Part shown: piece by piece, positions 31,447-41,835 of the stretch
Numbering within the stretch: the first letter of the stretch is position 1
How the letters are laid out: every line of letters starts with the position of its first letter
Origin: Symbiodinium kawagutii
Lineage: Eukaryota; Sar; Dinophyceae; Suessiales; Symbiodiniaceae
Direction of reading: 5' to 3'
Length of the DNA stretch: 64,000 nt
NCBI GenBank assembly: GCA_009767595.1
Contig: VSDK01027962.1
Span: 321,024 to 385,023, forward strand
The notes under the pieces: model-generated
What the model saw: the letters and a program-made list of their open reading frames with translations, nothing else
What the model was told of the DNA's origin: nothing
The model's database searches: none
Made by a program: the position numbers and the translations under genes

Positions 31447-31577
31447 TGTGATGATGATGACGATGGATGATGTCGGTCCTTTGTCTACGTGTCTGCCTTG
31501 CATTTGTGATGTACATACGCAGCAGCTGATGTGTATCATAGCCCTCAGGAGCAAGCAACCGCAAAAGCAAAAGCAAA
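31447..31577 (+). other. LINE 3' UTR ending in a (GCAAAA)3 tail
   Basis: 131 bp with a GATGATGATGACGATGGATG stretch near its start and three GCAAAA units at the end instead of poly(A). The tail runs directly into the duplication, and the next bases (GC) continue the tail unit, so up to three bases of the boundary are ambiguous microhomology. Confidence 0.8.
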
Positions 31578-31592
31578 AGCCAGTGAGTTCAT
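31578..31592 (+). repeat. 3' target-site duplication of the LINE
   Basis: Identical to 21605-21619. Confidence 0.9.
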
Positions 31593-31619
31593 GTGAATAG
31601 ACTCCTGTTCATTACCAAG

Positions 31620-31728
31620 TTATTGGCAAAGCATTCTGGCAACTATGCACTACCTTCACCCTTGCCCATGGTCCCCTGGTTTTTAGTGAGGATAAGCTGG
31701 TACCCAGTCTGGTGTGGGCTAAGGAGTG
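31620..31728 (+). CDS. possible exon just downstream of the LINE, unknown protein
   Basis: Follows TACCAAG and precedes GTTAAA. It encodes IGKAFWQLCTTFTLAHGPLV and SEDKLVPSLVWAKEW. It shares TLAHG with the island at 20860-20933. If real, the LINE inserted about 30 bp upstream of its acceptor. No domain recognised. Confidence 0.4.
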
Positions 31729-31882
31729 GTTAAATTTCCCTGTCAAACCAGTTTTGGTGAAAATTACTCGCGAAAATCATCAGTTTCGAAAGGTAAATCA
31801 CAAGTGTGGTAACCATAGAAATGGCTGCTTTCCCTATATTTCCCTCTATTTCCCCATAAACCTGGTGATTTTCAGTTGTCAG

Positions 31883-31965
31883 GTGGACGGTGTTGGCGAG
31901 TCGCGCGGTAGACCGCTGTGGGCCTTCGGGCAGAAGGCGGGACAGCTGGGTGCTGGCAGCCGTAG
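31883..31965 (+). CDS. exon, unknown protein
   Basis: Between GTTGTCAG and GTCGGT. It encodes VDGVGESRGRPLWAFGQKAG then QLGAGSR. GC-rich against AT-rich flanks. Confidence 0.45.
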
Positions 31966-32983
31966 GTCGGTACCACTTGGGGCACTACAAAAAACCGAGG
32001 TTTGAACACCTCTTGACCATCCCAGCCATGAGAAAATCAAGATTTGAAGGTCTTTCTCGTTTGAACATGTTTGAACCGTCAAAAAACCCGTCAAAAACAT
32101 GAGAAGGGGAAAGGTTTTCCGTGTTTCATGCAGGGCCCAACCAATGCGAAGCCCTGGCAACAAATGCAAAATATATCGGTATTGAAATGAAATCACACAT
32201 ATTTTTCAACCATCCCAATTTATGAAGAAAGCAGTTGGATCAAGGACGCCTGTCCTTCCCATGGATGTCTTGCCCAGTCTGTGATCGCCAGGCGGATGGC
32301 CCACCCAGACGCTGGGGGAGCAATGGCTCAGACTACCAGGTGGCTGAAGCTGCGGCAGAGGAGATGCATTGATGGTGGAAGATGGTTGGAGATCTAAGAT
32401 CATGTGTCAATTGAGAGATTTATTTGTATATTAACATGCGGCTAAGCGACGAGCAAGCCCCCTGGAAGCCCGAACAAAAAATATACATTTTTGAAAAATG
32501 ATTGAAAAAACGCATACACAGTGGAATTCTTCGAAGTTGCTTGTGTCTATGTCACATGTTTGAAGAGATTGATGGTGAATGACAGGTTGAGGGTTAAACA
32601 GTTTCCGGTTGACAGGGGCGTGTCTTGAAGAATGTCGGAACATCGATCATCTATCGTACCATTGCAAACTGGCAAATAGGATCGACCCTTTTTGGAAACG
32701 ACGGTTCCCGCCTCATGCCTAATGGTCGCGCCCCTTTATTTGTTGGTGGAAGGCATTGCCAGAGTCAGTTGGCTCCCAAGCATGGTGTGTTTTGCAAACT
32801 ATAAAGTTTTAAATGCTGGTGAGTTGTTTTTGGATGATTTTTGGTTGGGTCCGAGAAAGCAATACTTACCAGTGAGTAGCCCAACAAAGATCAATCCATC
32901 ATAATCAATGATCAGCAACCATTGATTATTGCACGCTGGTTATTCGTGGTTGGGTCTGACATGCCCGCAAAGCAACCGCACAG

Positions 32984-33056
32984 TTTGCACGACGTCAGCC
33001 GTGACCTGACAGCCATGGACTTCGGTTTCGGCCATTTCGATCTTTATCCCTTTTCG
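32984..33056 (+). CDS. exon, unknown protein, donor GTACGT
   Basis: Encodes LHDVSRDLTAMDFGFGHFDL then YPFS and stops at TTTTCG|GTACGT. The acceptor is probably CACAG just upstream. Family unknown. Confidence 0.45.
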
Positions 33057-33118
33057 GTACGTATTGAATCCATATGGTTGACGCTGGTTCACATGGTCAA
33101 TATGTCGGTTGAGCCAAG

Positions 33119-33224
33119 ATGAAGATGTCATGCAAGCGGGCAGTCCCATCATGCTTAAGGGCCCAGCGCCGCTTGCTATGTCCAGCCGACCCTTCTTATT
33201 CTCAGCCCTCCATCGCAACCCGCA
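33119..33224 (+). CDS. possible exon, unknown protein
   Basis: Begins after GAGCCAAG and encodes EDVMQAGSPIMLKGPAPLAM. The frame closes with a TGA at about 33233; the donor could be any of several GT before it. Confidence 0.35.
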
Positions 33225-33529
33225 ACGCGGCAACTGACATCACAAGAGCCATTTGGCCGACATTATCAAGACACAGCCCGTGCACGACACCCATCTGGGA
33301 TGCGGGATGATGCAAGGAGGTTCAAATGCATGAGCAATGTTTTGCAGTTTTTTTTCGAAGCCGTTGTCATTATGAAGCCAATAAAACTAGTAGCCCTAAA
33401 ATGCCCTATACTTACATACATGTTCCTGCGACCATCGGGAACACCTGAATGTATCTAACTCCTATTTCATTCTGGCTGCACCATTTGCTGATCTACTGAC
33501 TATTCTCATCGCGTCGCTCTCGCCGATGT

Positions 33530-33642
33530 TTTGTGTCCGGCATGCGGACGGCGCTGGGTTTTTGTATCCTGTGGCCGGTCCTGGCAGAGTTCGAGCAAGA
33601 AGAGCGCCCCGCTGTGGCGCCTTTCTTGGACTATGACACTTG
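33530..33642 (+). CDS. exon, unknown protein, donor GTGAGA
   Basis: Encodes MRTALGFCILWPVLAEFEQE then ERPAVAPFLDYDT and ends before GTGAGA. The acceptor is unclear. The hydrophobic then acidic pattern is protein-like. No domain recognised. Confidence 0.4.
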
Positions 33643-33797
33643 GTGAGAGAATTTGGCCACCAAATCATCCACAGAGGACCTTCTAGGTTCTTTTTTACAG
33701 TCTGTAAACTTGCCTCAGGAAAACCACCCAAGCAGACTATAGCACACTGACCTTCACCGATGCCGTTATGGACCCCAGTTCATTCAGAGATTCGCAG

Positions 33798-33895
33798 GGC
33801 AACCGGAAAGTCATGGAACGTCACCCAGTATGGCTGGACCTGAGGACTGCGATTTGGTCCATACAATTCCCGGCCATGCAGCAGATTGGAATGTG
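33798..33895 (+). CDS. exon, unknown protein
   Basis: Follows GATTCGCAG (or CCCCAG at 33778) and precedes GTGTAC. It encodes GNRKVMERHPVWLDLRTAIW then SIQFPAMQQIGM. Family unknown. Confidence 0.5.
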
Positions 33896-34374
33896 GTGTA
33901 CAACCGCACGGTGCGCAGAATGATGCTGAGCCCAGGGCGCTTTGGGCGAGGTTGGGGATGTTCACCATACATTTTGCTACACCGTATTTATGCCATACGT
34001 TGTACACCTTACAAGGGCCAATTATGTGGAACCTGAGTCTCGTGCAGTAGGTTTGATCCTGGCTTGGGGTGCACCATACTTATCCATACTTCACATCCAG
34101 CTTTCCATCAGCCACCATTACTTTGAACATGAGCTGGCGATGCATCCAACATAGTCACCAGCACCTCCCATTGGTCCAACCAGTTTGGCTCAACCACTGG
34201 ACATGTTTAGCCCGCCAAGGCGATGGATTGTAGGATGGAAGAATTTCCTAATGCTTTAATATAACCTATTTGCTACTATACCTATACACACAGATTTTAT
34301 GCATACATATTTGTTCTTAATTGTATTTATATACATGTACTAAAATTTATATTGTTATATCCATCAATAAATCA

Positions 34375-34437
<63 letters not shown>

Positions 34438-34591
34438 CATACCTACATACATACATACATACATACATACATACATACATACATACATACATACATACAT
34501 ACATACATACCTACCTACCTACCTACCTACCTACATACATACATACATACATACATACATACATACATACATACATACATACATACATACA

Positions 34592-34622
<31 letters not shown>
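34375..34622. repeat. (GATA)n followed by (CATA)n tetranucleotide array
   Basis: About 60 bp of GATA then about 185 bp of ACAT/CATA with a short CTAC block near 34511-34533. The reverse frame reading Met-Tyr-Val-Cys is an artefact. Confidence 0.97.
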
Positions 34623-34623
<1 letters not shown>

Positions 34624-34757
34624 CATATCTACTTTCATTTGTATGTGCACACGTTGCTTCATCCGCGTGGACACCCACAGATGGATACGGACGTGCATTG
34701 GACCTCGGACGCTGAGGAGCGCCAACTTGGCGAGCGCCACGTTTGAACTCCCCGCAG

Positions 34758-34813
34758 ATTTGGAAGACCTGGTGGAAGACAAGTCCTCCATGGAGCGCTT
34801 CGGGTCCAGAGCA
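34758..34813 (+). CDS. possible short exon, acidic
   Basis: Between CCCCGCAG and GTACCT. It encodes LEDLVEDKSSMERFGSRA. The GC-rich island begins earlier (about 34680) and may belong to the same exon in this or another frame. Confidence 0.35.
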
Positions 34814-34859
34814 GTACCTTGGGGTGGGTTCAAGGTTTTTATCTTTTCATTTTTTCCTG

Positions 34860-36045
34860 GTAATTAGTAATTGCTGTGAATTTTCGGATTTTGTAGGTGT
34901 TTTGAAATGTGATATGGTAATTATCCTAAATGTATAGTATATGAATGTATGCGTGCATGCCATGTAATTTTCTATGTGATTGTTGGTCTGTTTCTAGGGA
35001 GCATGTTGGCACATACACGCGCACACGTATGCACATGTGCATGAAGAACTGGACAACATTTTTGCACACATACATGTGCAGTGCCCAGAGTATTTGCGCG
35101 GGGGCATGTCTGGAGGCATGTTGAGATGTACGCAGTGAGGAGCTGGCAAGAATGTTCTATTTGTAGCGGGGTTACTACGATATATTGCTAGTCAGCTAGT
35201 CTTTCATGTGCCTTTTTGGCTCTCTCCCTCTCTATTGATCTATTTCTGCATCTAATTATCTCATCGCACAAAAAAATCAACTCGTATGTGTGTTTATCAA
35301 TCGCTCACAAACCATTCATAACCATATCCAGACTATATAAATCCAATCAAGGCTCTGAGAAGGTACAGATCAGCTAGTTCTTTTTGCCTATATTTGTCTT
35401 TTGTATCTATTTGTCTATTTGTTTGTTCCTTTGTTTGTCTATTTGGACAGTTGAATTTCATCTAATCCCATTTGCTCTTATCTAATCCTCTTCGATCTTG
35501 CTCTACCCAATCTATCCATTTGTCTACCTGTCTATATCTAATCCAATCTAGTCCCACAAAATTCCATCTGATGCCCTCTAATCCTACCCTATGTATGTAT
35601 TTATCTATCTATTTGCCCATCTATCTAACTATCAAGCTGTCTAGCCATCTCGCTAGCTATCTAAATCGAATCTGATCTATCTATCTATCTATCTATCTAT
35701 CTATTTATTCATCCATCCATCCATCCATCCCTCCGTCCGTCCATGCGTCCATCCGTCCGTCCGTCCATACGTCCATCCGTCTGTCCGTCCGTCCGTCCGT
35801 CCGTCCGTCCATCCATCCATCCATGGTTTTGTGTCTTATAGGAGGCGATGATAGTGCCAGGATTGAAATGGCTTTGTTTTTTTTCCAGTTCTGCCGAAAT
35901 TTGATTGATACGCAAAAAACGTATGCTTTCTATGCTTGACAATCTGGCGGACAGACTTTTTTGCACATTTATTGTCCCAAATATTTTTCATAGGGGTTGA
36001 GATCACCAATGAATAATGGTCTATAATGCTTGGCGATGCAAACAG
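34860..36045. other. non-coding stretch rich in TCTA, CATC and CGTC tetramers
   Basis: Decayed TCTAT repeats begin near 35380, become pure (CTAT)n at about 35670-35704, and change to CATC/CGTC tetramers at 35709-35826. I see no gene. Confidence 0.6.
35670..35826. repeat. tetranucleotide array: (CTAT)n then (CATC/CGTC)n
   Basis: A pure CTAT run passes directly into alternating CATC and CGTC units. Confidence 0.95.
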
Positions 36046-36234
36046 TTGACGGCACAGGAACAAGCGAAGCGGGAATGTCCGTTGGGCTTCTTGTACTTGA
36101 AGCTGCTTCATTTCTACAGTGACCCCAACAAATTGGATACTGAAATGGCCATGACCATCCAGCGTCTCCTTGGCTACTTGGCTGAAGTTGATGCAGAAAA
36201 TGCAGTGCTCACAGCTATACTGTTCCTGTTGCAT
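36046..36234 (+). CDS. exon, 63 codons, all-helical unknown protein
   Basis: Between CAAACAG and GTGGTG, phase 0 at both ends. It encodes LTAQEQAKRECPLGFLYLKL, then LHFYSDPNKLDTEMAMTIQR and LLGYLAEVDAENAVLTAILF. Amphipathic helices throughout suggest a repeat-type helical protein, but I cannot name the family. Confidence 0.6.
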
Positions 36235-36361
36235 GTGGTGGTGGATCGTGCTACAAGAGTGTTGAACAGTCTTAAACTGTTTGTATCGATATGTATCGAT
36301 TTGTTTTGACAATTTGGTGTTTAAAGCTATGGTGCAATCTGCGCCCGTAGTACTTTCATTT

Positions 36362-36365
<4 letters not shown>

Positions 36366-36410
<45 letters not shown>
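36366..36410. repeat. (AT)n dinucleotide repeat
   Basis: About 22 perfect AT units, followed by a decayed TATACACAGAATA repeat to about 36470. Confidence 0.95.
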
Positions 36411-36412
<2 letters not shown>

Positions 36413-36739
36413 ATATACACAGAATATATTGGATATATATATATACCAATATACACAGAATACATTGGCATTGTACTTGCACGCCTGTACACAAACTATC
36501 GGCAGCAGTCTTGTCATGTATAGCGAAATGGCGGGCATCCTTCGCAACTGCATGGCATACCAACATAGGACACAGACAACGACTTGTTTGACGCAGATCG
36601 ACTCCTTGAGGTTTGTATCCCTCCTACAGTATTGCCCTGTCGCGCTGGCCCATTTTTCCGGCCTTGGCCTATTTTCGTGATAACCATCGAGGACTGCTGG
36701 GAGTGCTGGTTCCGTGAGGATGCCCATAGCAATGATCAG

Positions 36740-36830
36740 GCCGGAGCTGCCGTTGATGGAAGCTCCTGTTTACCACCATCAACATGGACATGACCACTAT
36801 GAGCATGCACATGCACGCGCATTCGGCAGC
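36740..36830 (+). CDS. possible His-rich exon
   Basis: After GATCAG it encodes PELPLMEAPVYHHQHGHDHY then EHAHARAFGSW, with nine His in about 20 residues. Such stretches occur in metal-binding loops, for instance of zinc transporters, but nothing else supports that. End unclear. Confidence 0.3.
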
Positions 36831-37462
36831 TGGACAAAACTAAACAGATGTATGACCATCATTTGCAATCCTGCAACTGGACCATGTGCGCACGGTGATG
36901 CAATGATAATCCCATCATATGTCGCCAACCTGGTGCAAGCACCTCCCACTTAGATCCACTTGGAGCATGGGATGATGTGGGATGCCAGCGAAGGTCAGGT
37001 GGTGCCGGCCCGGCAACTTTCAGCCCCCTCAGTTGTTGCATACGCCTATTTATCTACACCCATTGTGATCTGTCTATCTATCTTTCTATATAGATATATA
37101 TTATTATATGTATATATATATATTTTTTTATTTATACATATATATTTTATTTATTTATTTTTTTATATATATAATATATATTATATGTATATATATATAT
37201 CTTCCTGCCCGTTCGTTGGAAGCCGGAAATCGTAGTAGGGACTTGGAAAACCATTAGATGTTCATTTTACACACGGACATTCAGAACTTTCCAGAAAAAT
37301 AACAGTTGACTCATCTTGAAAAAGGGATCAACTGCAAGCAGCAGTGGGTACTAGTTGAGGGAACTATTCAAGGCACCTCAAGATTCCTTTCACATTGACA
37401 AGAGCATGGCATTCTTGTTATAAGGCCCTCAAATCAGCATTGAATACCTCTACCTGTTTCAG

Positions 37463-37752
37463 GCAGCCGGTACTTGCAGCCCCTTGGCATGACCCACTGT
37501 GCTCCTCCACGGGATTCTCTGCCAGGAGCTGCTGAAGAGTTGACGGACATCGATATGTCATGCAGTGGCGTCAACGGTGTGATTGACTGGGACAAGTTGA
37601 GGGACAGATCTGGGAAGGGACGGGGCTCTTGCTGCGCACCCTTGGAAGCTCCCCTTTTCCCACGGGACTGCCACCCGGCCAAAGCGGCTGATGTGCTAAG
37701 TTCCGGCCAGAGGAGACAGCAAAACTGCAACAGTACTACAGTTGTGCTCTAG
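37463..37752 (+). CDS. terminal exon with stop, Cys-containing unknown protein
   Basis: After CTGTTTCAG an open frame of 95 codons reaches TAG at 37750-37752. It includes SRYLQPLGMTHCAPPRDSLP, AEELTDIDMSCSGVNGVIDW and CCAPLEAPLFPRDC. Its length, GC and acceptor make it one of the most convincing islands. It probably ends the gene series that starts near 11255. Confidence 0.6.
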
Positions 37753-38499
37753 ATTTGCTTAAAAGCCCCGACCGAAGTTGCCTAAGAACAAGAAGTATCA
37801 TGAAATTCGGCAACAGTGTGTCGCAAACCGGCCTTTTTGTTTGATAGGAACGGTGGCTCCTCTCCTTCAACTCAATCCAACAGAAAAAAAAGGATACTCA
37901 CCACATCACATTACATAGGCGCACGTGCGTTGGGCACTGGCGCTTGTTTGGGGGTCAGGAGCACGCGTGGCAGTGGAAGATCCTGACTTTCATGGACAGA
38001 GTTGCGGGTGATAGCGACAGCGAGCCCCTTGTCATGATTTGCGCTGCTGCAAAAGCAGGGGCCTTTCCAGAATCATGGTGGATAATGGTGGTGAATTGCA
38101 ATTAATAAGTTGCCAGCTATCAATAGTTCAATCAAAAGCCTTCCCAATGGTTGCCATTGAGAACGCCGGCTACTCATGGTGACCAAAGGCAATGTATGAT
38201 CATTAGCCATGCTGAACAGCCACTAGCCATTATGAATACGAGCAATTATTACCCAGAAGTTAGCATCCCATCCCTGAGTTTGCCGTTTTTGTTCATGGAT
38301 CAGTGACAGACAGTGGCTGTAGTGCTCAATGATCGTGGCTAAGTTAGTGACAGCTAGTGTTGATGACAATGGCTAAGCATGGTCAACGATGGTTAATGCT
38401 CAATGATATACTTAAGAATGTCCATTGGTAAGCTTCAAAGTTAGGACTTACCGACTTTGATGATGTCCACCAATGACCTCAATGACGGCTGCCCACCAG

Positions 38500-38616
38500 T
38501 CAGCCACTACCGTAACCTCCAAAGCCACAGTTTTTGCCGGCCAAGGCGCTTGCGTGAGCTTCAAGATCTCATCGACACTTGGCTGCCGAAAGCGAATATC
38601 AAACAGCCAGAGTCAG
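38500..38616 (+). CDS. exon, unknown basic protein
   Basis: Follows CCACCAG and precedes GTAGCA. It encodes SHYRNLQSHSFCRPRRLREL then QDLIDTWLPKANIKQPES. A family 1 foldback element begins 20 bp after its donor. Confidence 0.5.
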
Positions 38617-38635
38617 GTAGCAAATAGACATAAGG

Positions 38636-38736
38636 GGGGTTCTGAAAAGGGTACTCCCCCCAAAATGGTTGGTTTATTACTATAAATGGTCAACAACAAG
38701 GATGATTTTGGGGGGTCCCAATTTTGACAAGACACC
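38636..38736. mobile_element. foldback element, family 1
   Basis: The left arm GGTACTCCCCCCAAAAT pairs with the right arm ATTTTGGGGGGTCCC. Outer arms are diverged. The interior has TGGTTGG on the left and GGATGATTT on the right, like the copy at 47348. Confidence 0.75.
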
Positions 38737-39654
38737 ATGTGATATTTAAGACTGAACCATGGACAATTGCATATCAGCATATCTGTATTCTTCGCGCGTC
38801 CCTCACAGAGAGATTGAGAGCGTTGGCGCTGGAGAGACATTTATATATGTGTATACGATTGAGATTTATATGTATTGATTTTCTCTTTATGTGCTTAATC
38901 AATCCTAATCTGATTTAGCTCCCATGAATCGTGGATATTTGTCATTACTAACTTGACCATTATGGAACATGATCTTTAAACTAGCTCCCATTTACGAATC
39001 TCATCGCTTGCAAGTGTAAAGCATTGTATGCACTGTTCAATGCTATCCCTATGTATTATGGAAGCATCGATCAATCTATGCATTCGCGTTTTTGACTACC
39101 TGACTGTGTGGGTTGGGGTCTCCCTGGATGTGACTCTTGAACACTGTCGACCAGGAACACGATTTAAACGATGGCCGTACAATTCATTCCCATATCAACC
39201 CCATATTTTGCCAACATCAACCCATACTTGCCAACATTTGCCAACATATCAAGCCATATTCTGCCAATGGCAAGTGATTTTAACTTCAAAGAGTCATGGG
39301 CTGCTGAATGTTTGCAGGCCCGGGAGTTTCCATCAAATCGACAAGGGGAATACTTCAATGAACCAACTGGTGCAACCAAATTTGCGACCGGTGCGATGGA
39401 CAATTTTGTGCACACGTACCTCTGCAGCATACTTGACCTTTTTGTGATTTCCCCCCAATTAATCAACCTGGGGTTTATTAATTCGAGGTTCACATTAATG
39501 ATGATCATTTCAAATAAATGAATGCATAGATAGATAGATAAATTCATGTATATATTGAAGATTTATATTAAAAAAAAGGTGAATCTACTACATGCATCTA
39601 CATGCCATTCCCAAAATGTCCCACCAATGCTGCGTCGATTTCCGGGATTCTCAG

Positions 39655-39760
39655 CATCGAGCTGGGGCCCTGGAGGCCGATCAATTCTACGTGGTCTTGC
39701 GGAAGGCGCCCGGCTCGTGCGCAGGGGTGGTTGATGGGACAGTCTACCTTGGAAACCCTG
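39655..39760 (+). CDS. exon, unknown protein
   Basis: Between GATTCTCAG and GTGAAG. It encodes HRAGALEADQFYVVLRKAPG then SCAGVVDGTVYLGNP. The short beta-strand-like pattern is protein-like; no family recognised. Confidence 0.55.
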
Positions 39761-40548
39761 GTGAAGTAACATGAGCTAACCGCCAAAATTATAGGGATTT
39801 CCCGGGCTGATTTTCCCATCAACCATGGAATCATTGTCGGATCGGGATGTGTGTTTGGGACATTTGCACATCGTACCTCCTTGGTTGATGTACCTGAGAA
39901 TGTCCAGCAGCTGCTTGGCTTCTAAAAGATCTAAAAGGGTCTCGAAGCGTCGATGGGCATTGCTGGTTTTGGAAGGGGCCAAGGGCCGATCAAAACCAGC
40001 AATTTTAAAGGTTGTAAGGTTAGAGCTCATATTTTCCAGGCTAGGAAACTCCCCTTTTTATCCTTTTTGGGGTTTTGGGGCCCATGGGATCCACACACAC
40101 AAAAAAACCATGTCTGGTGGTGGGGCCTAGACGTTGGGATGTCTCATCAAGCGGTTCAAACTGATTGGGATTGATGTACCCCTTCAACAAGCAGCAACTA
40201 TAGGTATTAATCAGGGGGTCACCCTTTGGTAAACTGACTTGGCAATGGAAAGTCCACCTACTGTGGGTGGTTCCCAAGATTTCATTTTAAAATAACTATA
40301 ATTATGGTGAATATCCACTGCCAGGTTAGATTACTCGAGGGTGGTTTCTTGACCGCTTCCTGTTTTACACAGTGGTGAAACACTGCTCATGGACCAATGT
40401 CAAACCACCCTGTTAGCCTAGCGAGATGATGAAGCATGTGGTTTTGTAATGAACCCTTGCAAGCCATTCATGGTTTCACCTCGGAGAGATGATCAACATT
40501 TGACTGCAAGATATGATGTGGACTCTGGGCTTGCAACCGGCTAGCCAG

Positions 40549-40638
40549 GCTTACCGACAGACACAGGCATCAGAGGAGTGGGGGAAATGGGCAAAGGGTG
40601 CGGGCGCAGCAGCATCCCAACGAAAACCATCGCTATAA
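40549..40638 (+). CDS. exon, Ala/Trp/Lys pattern, unknown protein
   Basis: After GCTAGCCAG it encodes AYRQTQASEEWGKWAKGAGA then AASQRKPSL and a TAA. It may be terminal, or a donor may lie before the stop. The segment predicts an amphipathic helix. Confidence 0.45.
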   Translation, partial: AYRQTQASEEWGKWAKGAGAAASQRKPSL

Positions 40639-41056
40639 TTCTGAAGATGTCAACAGTTACTTGGGACGTTGACCATGGACATATTGGGGTGACTCGCGGG
40701 CAGACATGATTGATTTCAGAAACCAGGAGGGAATGCATGCTTTATCACGAATGTACTTTCATCCTGGGTTACCATGGCATTCTACATTGCTTTCCTGGCT
40801 TACACCTTTCAATGCAGTTTAATTAAGTGATATGAATATGTTTCATTCAATTAGCTTCTTGTCGGTCAGCCTCTTCATGTTTGATACTGCTTTTGAGGGT
40901 TGATGGTGCGCGTTCCAAGTTTAGGATTGTCCGAGCGAAGCTTTTGCCAATGCTATTTTTTTCCAATCGGTTAGTATTCAGCATGTCCGCATTTGCTAGT
41001 GATTATATAGCTCATGCGAGCTCTTGCTCCTTCACTCAGGCATTCATTGTGTGCAG

Positions 41057-41120
41057 GAACAGAAGTGGAAGGATTTTTGGGTAGACAGCGACGGGTTTCT
41101 TGTTTTTACAGTCAGCTGTT
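41057..41120 (+). CDS. exon, unknown protein
   Basis: After TTGTGTGCAG it encodes EQKWKDFWVDSDGFLVFTVS to a TAG at 41118. A donor GTAGAC occurs inside, so the true end may be earlier. It lies only 52 bp before the next island. Confidence 0.4.
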
Positions 41121-41172
41121 AGTTACGGGCAATCCACCCATGACGGCAGGGCCCCATGTGTGACGTTGCCAG

Positions 41173-41325
41173 GAGTGCCCCTTCGGCTTTTTCTACCTCT
41201 CGGCCACACAGCTGGTGGCTGCAGCTGGCAAAGGAACCAATCACATGCCACCCTTCAGCCGGGTGATCGATAGTGTGATCTCAGACCTTCCTTTCCTTCA
41301 GGCGAAACGCTGTTGTGAAGCCAAG
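41173..41325 (+). CDS. exon, 51 codons, unknown protein
   Basis: Between CGTTGCCAG and GTGGTG, phase 0 at both ends. It encodes ECPFGFFYLSATQLVAAAGK, GTNHMPPFSRVIDSVISDLP and FLQAKRCCEAK. The splice sites and codon composition are strong. I do not recognise the family. Confidence 0.6.
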
Positions 41326-41461
41326 GTGGTGTTGCAAGTGGTTGTGTTTTTTTTCTTGGTATGTATTTTGATGTAATTGCATGATGCTGCATTTGCATTT
41401 CAAAGTGCGTTTGGAGCTGTTGTTCTTGCAAGATGTTGTGCCAGCCGCCGAATTATTGCTT

Positions 41462-41493
41462 GCAGTAGCAGCAGCAGCAGCAGCAGCAGCAGC
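41462..41493. repeat. (GCA)n repeat running into an assembly gap
   Basis: Ten or so GCA triplets up to the first N. Confidence 0.95.
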
Positions 41494-41657
41494 NNNNNNN
41501 NNNNNNNNNNNNNNNNNNNNNNNNNNNNNNNNNNNNNNNNNNNNNNNNNNNNNNNNNNNNNNNNNNNNNNNNNNNNNNNNNNNNNNNNNNNNNNNNNNNN
41601 NNNNNNNNNNNNNNNNNNNNNNNNNNNNNNNNNNNNNNNNNNNNNNNNNNNNNNNNN
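41494..41657. other. assembly gap (164 N)
   Basis: Unknown bases between a GCA array and a TGG/TTG array. The true length is unknown. Confidence 1.
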
Positions 41658-41738
41658 TGGTGGTGGTGGTGGTGTTGGTGTTGGTGTTGGTGTTGGTGTT
41701 GGTGTTGGTGTTGGGGTTGGTGTTGGGGTTGGTGTTGG

Positions 41739-41787
<49 letters not shown>

Positions 41788-41835
41788 CTTGTTGTTGTTG
41801 TCGTCGGTGTTGTTGTTGCTGTTGTTGTTGTCGTC
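41658..41835. repeat. (TGG)n, (TGTTGG)n and (TTG)n compound repeat
   Basis: Begins as TGG triplets, then TGTTGG hex units, then TTG triplets with GTC interruptions. Confidence 0.95.

Larger units (their letters stand above)
21620..31577 (+). mobile_element. complete LINE retrotransposon encoding a C5 cytosine methyltransferase
   Basis: A 9,958-bp element: 89-bp 5' UTR, ORF1, a 30-bp spacer after the ORF1 stop codon, ORF2, and a 131-bp 3' UTR ending in (GCAAAA)3, bounded by 15-bp perfect duplications. There are no long terminal repeats. ORF2 has the endonuclease, reverse transcriptase and RNase H order of APE-type LINEs such as the I/Tad groups. ORF1 carries a full cytosine methyltransferase. 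Intact frames and identical duplications suggest recent insertion. From memory, cytosine methyltransferases captured by retrotransposons have been reported in Symbiodinium (de Mendoza et al. 2018), so the class is known; the architecture seen here is the useful detail. Confidence 0.95.
11255..37752 (+). other. inferred span of one or more multi-exon plus-strand genes, host of the LINE
   Basis: About 15 exon-like islands on the plus strand lie between 11255 and a stop-containing exon ending at 37752. I recognise no conserved domain and cannot show that they form one gene. The LINE lies between islands at 20860-20933 and 31620-31728 and is in the same orientation. Confidence 0.35.

Noticed and set aside
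21620..31577. LTR retrotransposon or a stand-alone host methyltransferase gene
   Set aside because: There are no terminal repeats, protease or integrase; domain order, single tail and target-site duplications fit a LINE, and the methyltransferase ORF lies within the duplications.
34181..34195. CCAGTTTGGCTCAAC as a spliced-leader relic
   Set aside because: It resembles the leader end but lacks the final AAG and the upstream part, and no processed gene follows.
35836..36492. A 218-residue reverse-strand frame
   Set aside because: Part is the AT/TA repeat read as Ile-Tyr and part is the reverse of the convincing plus-strand exon at 36046-36234.
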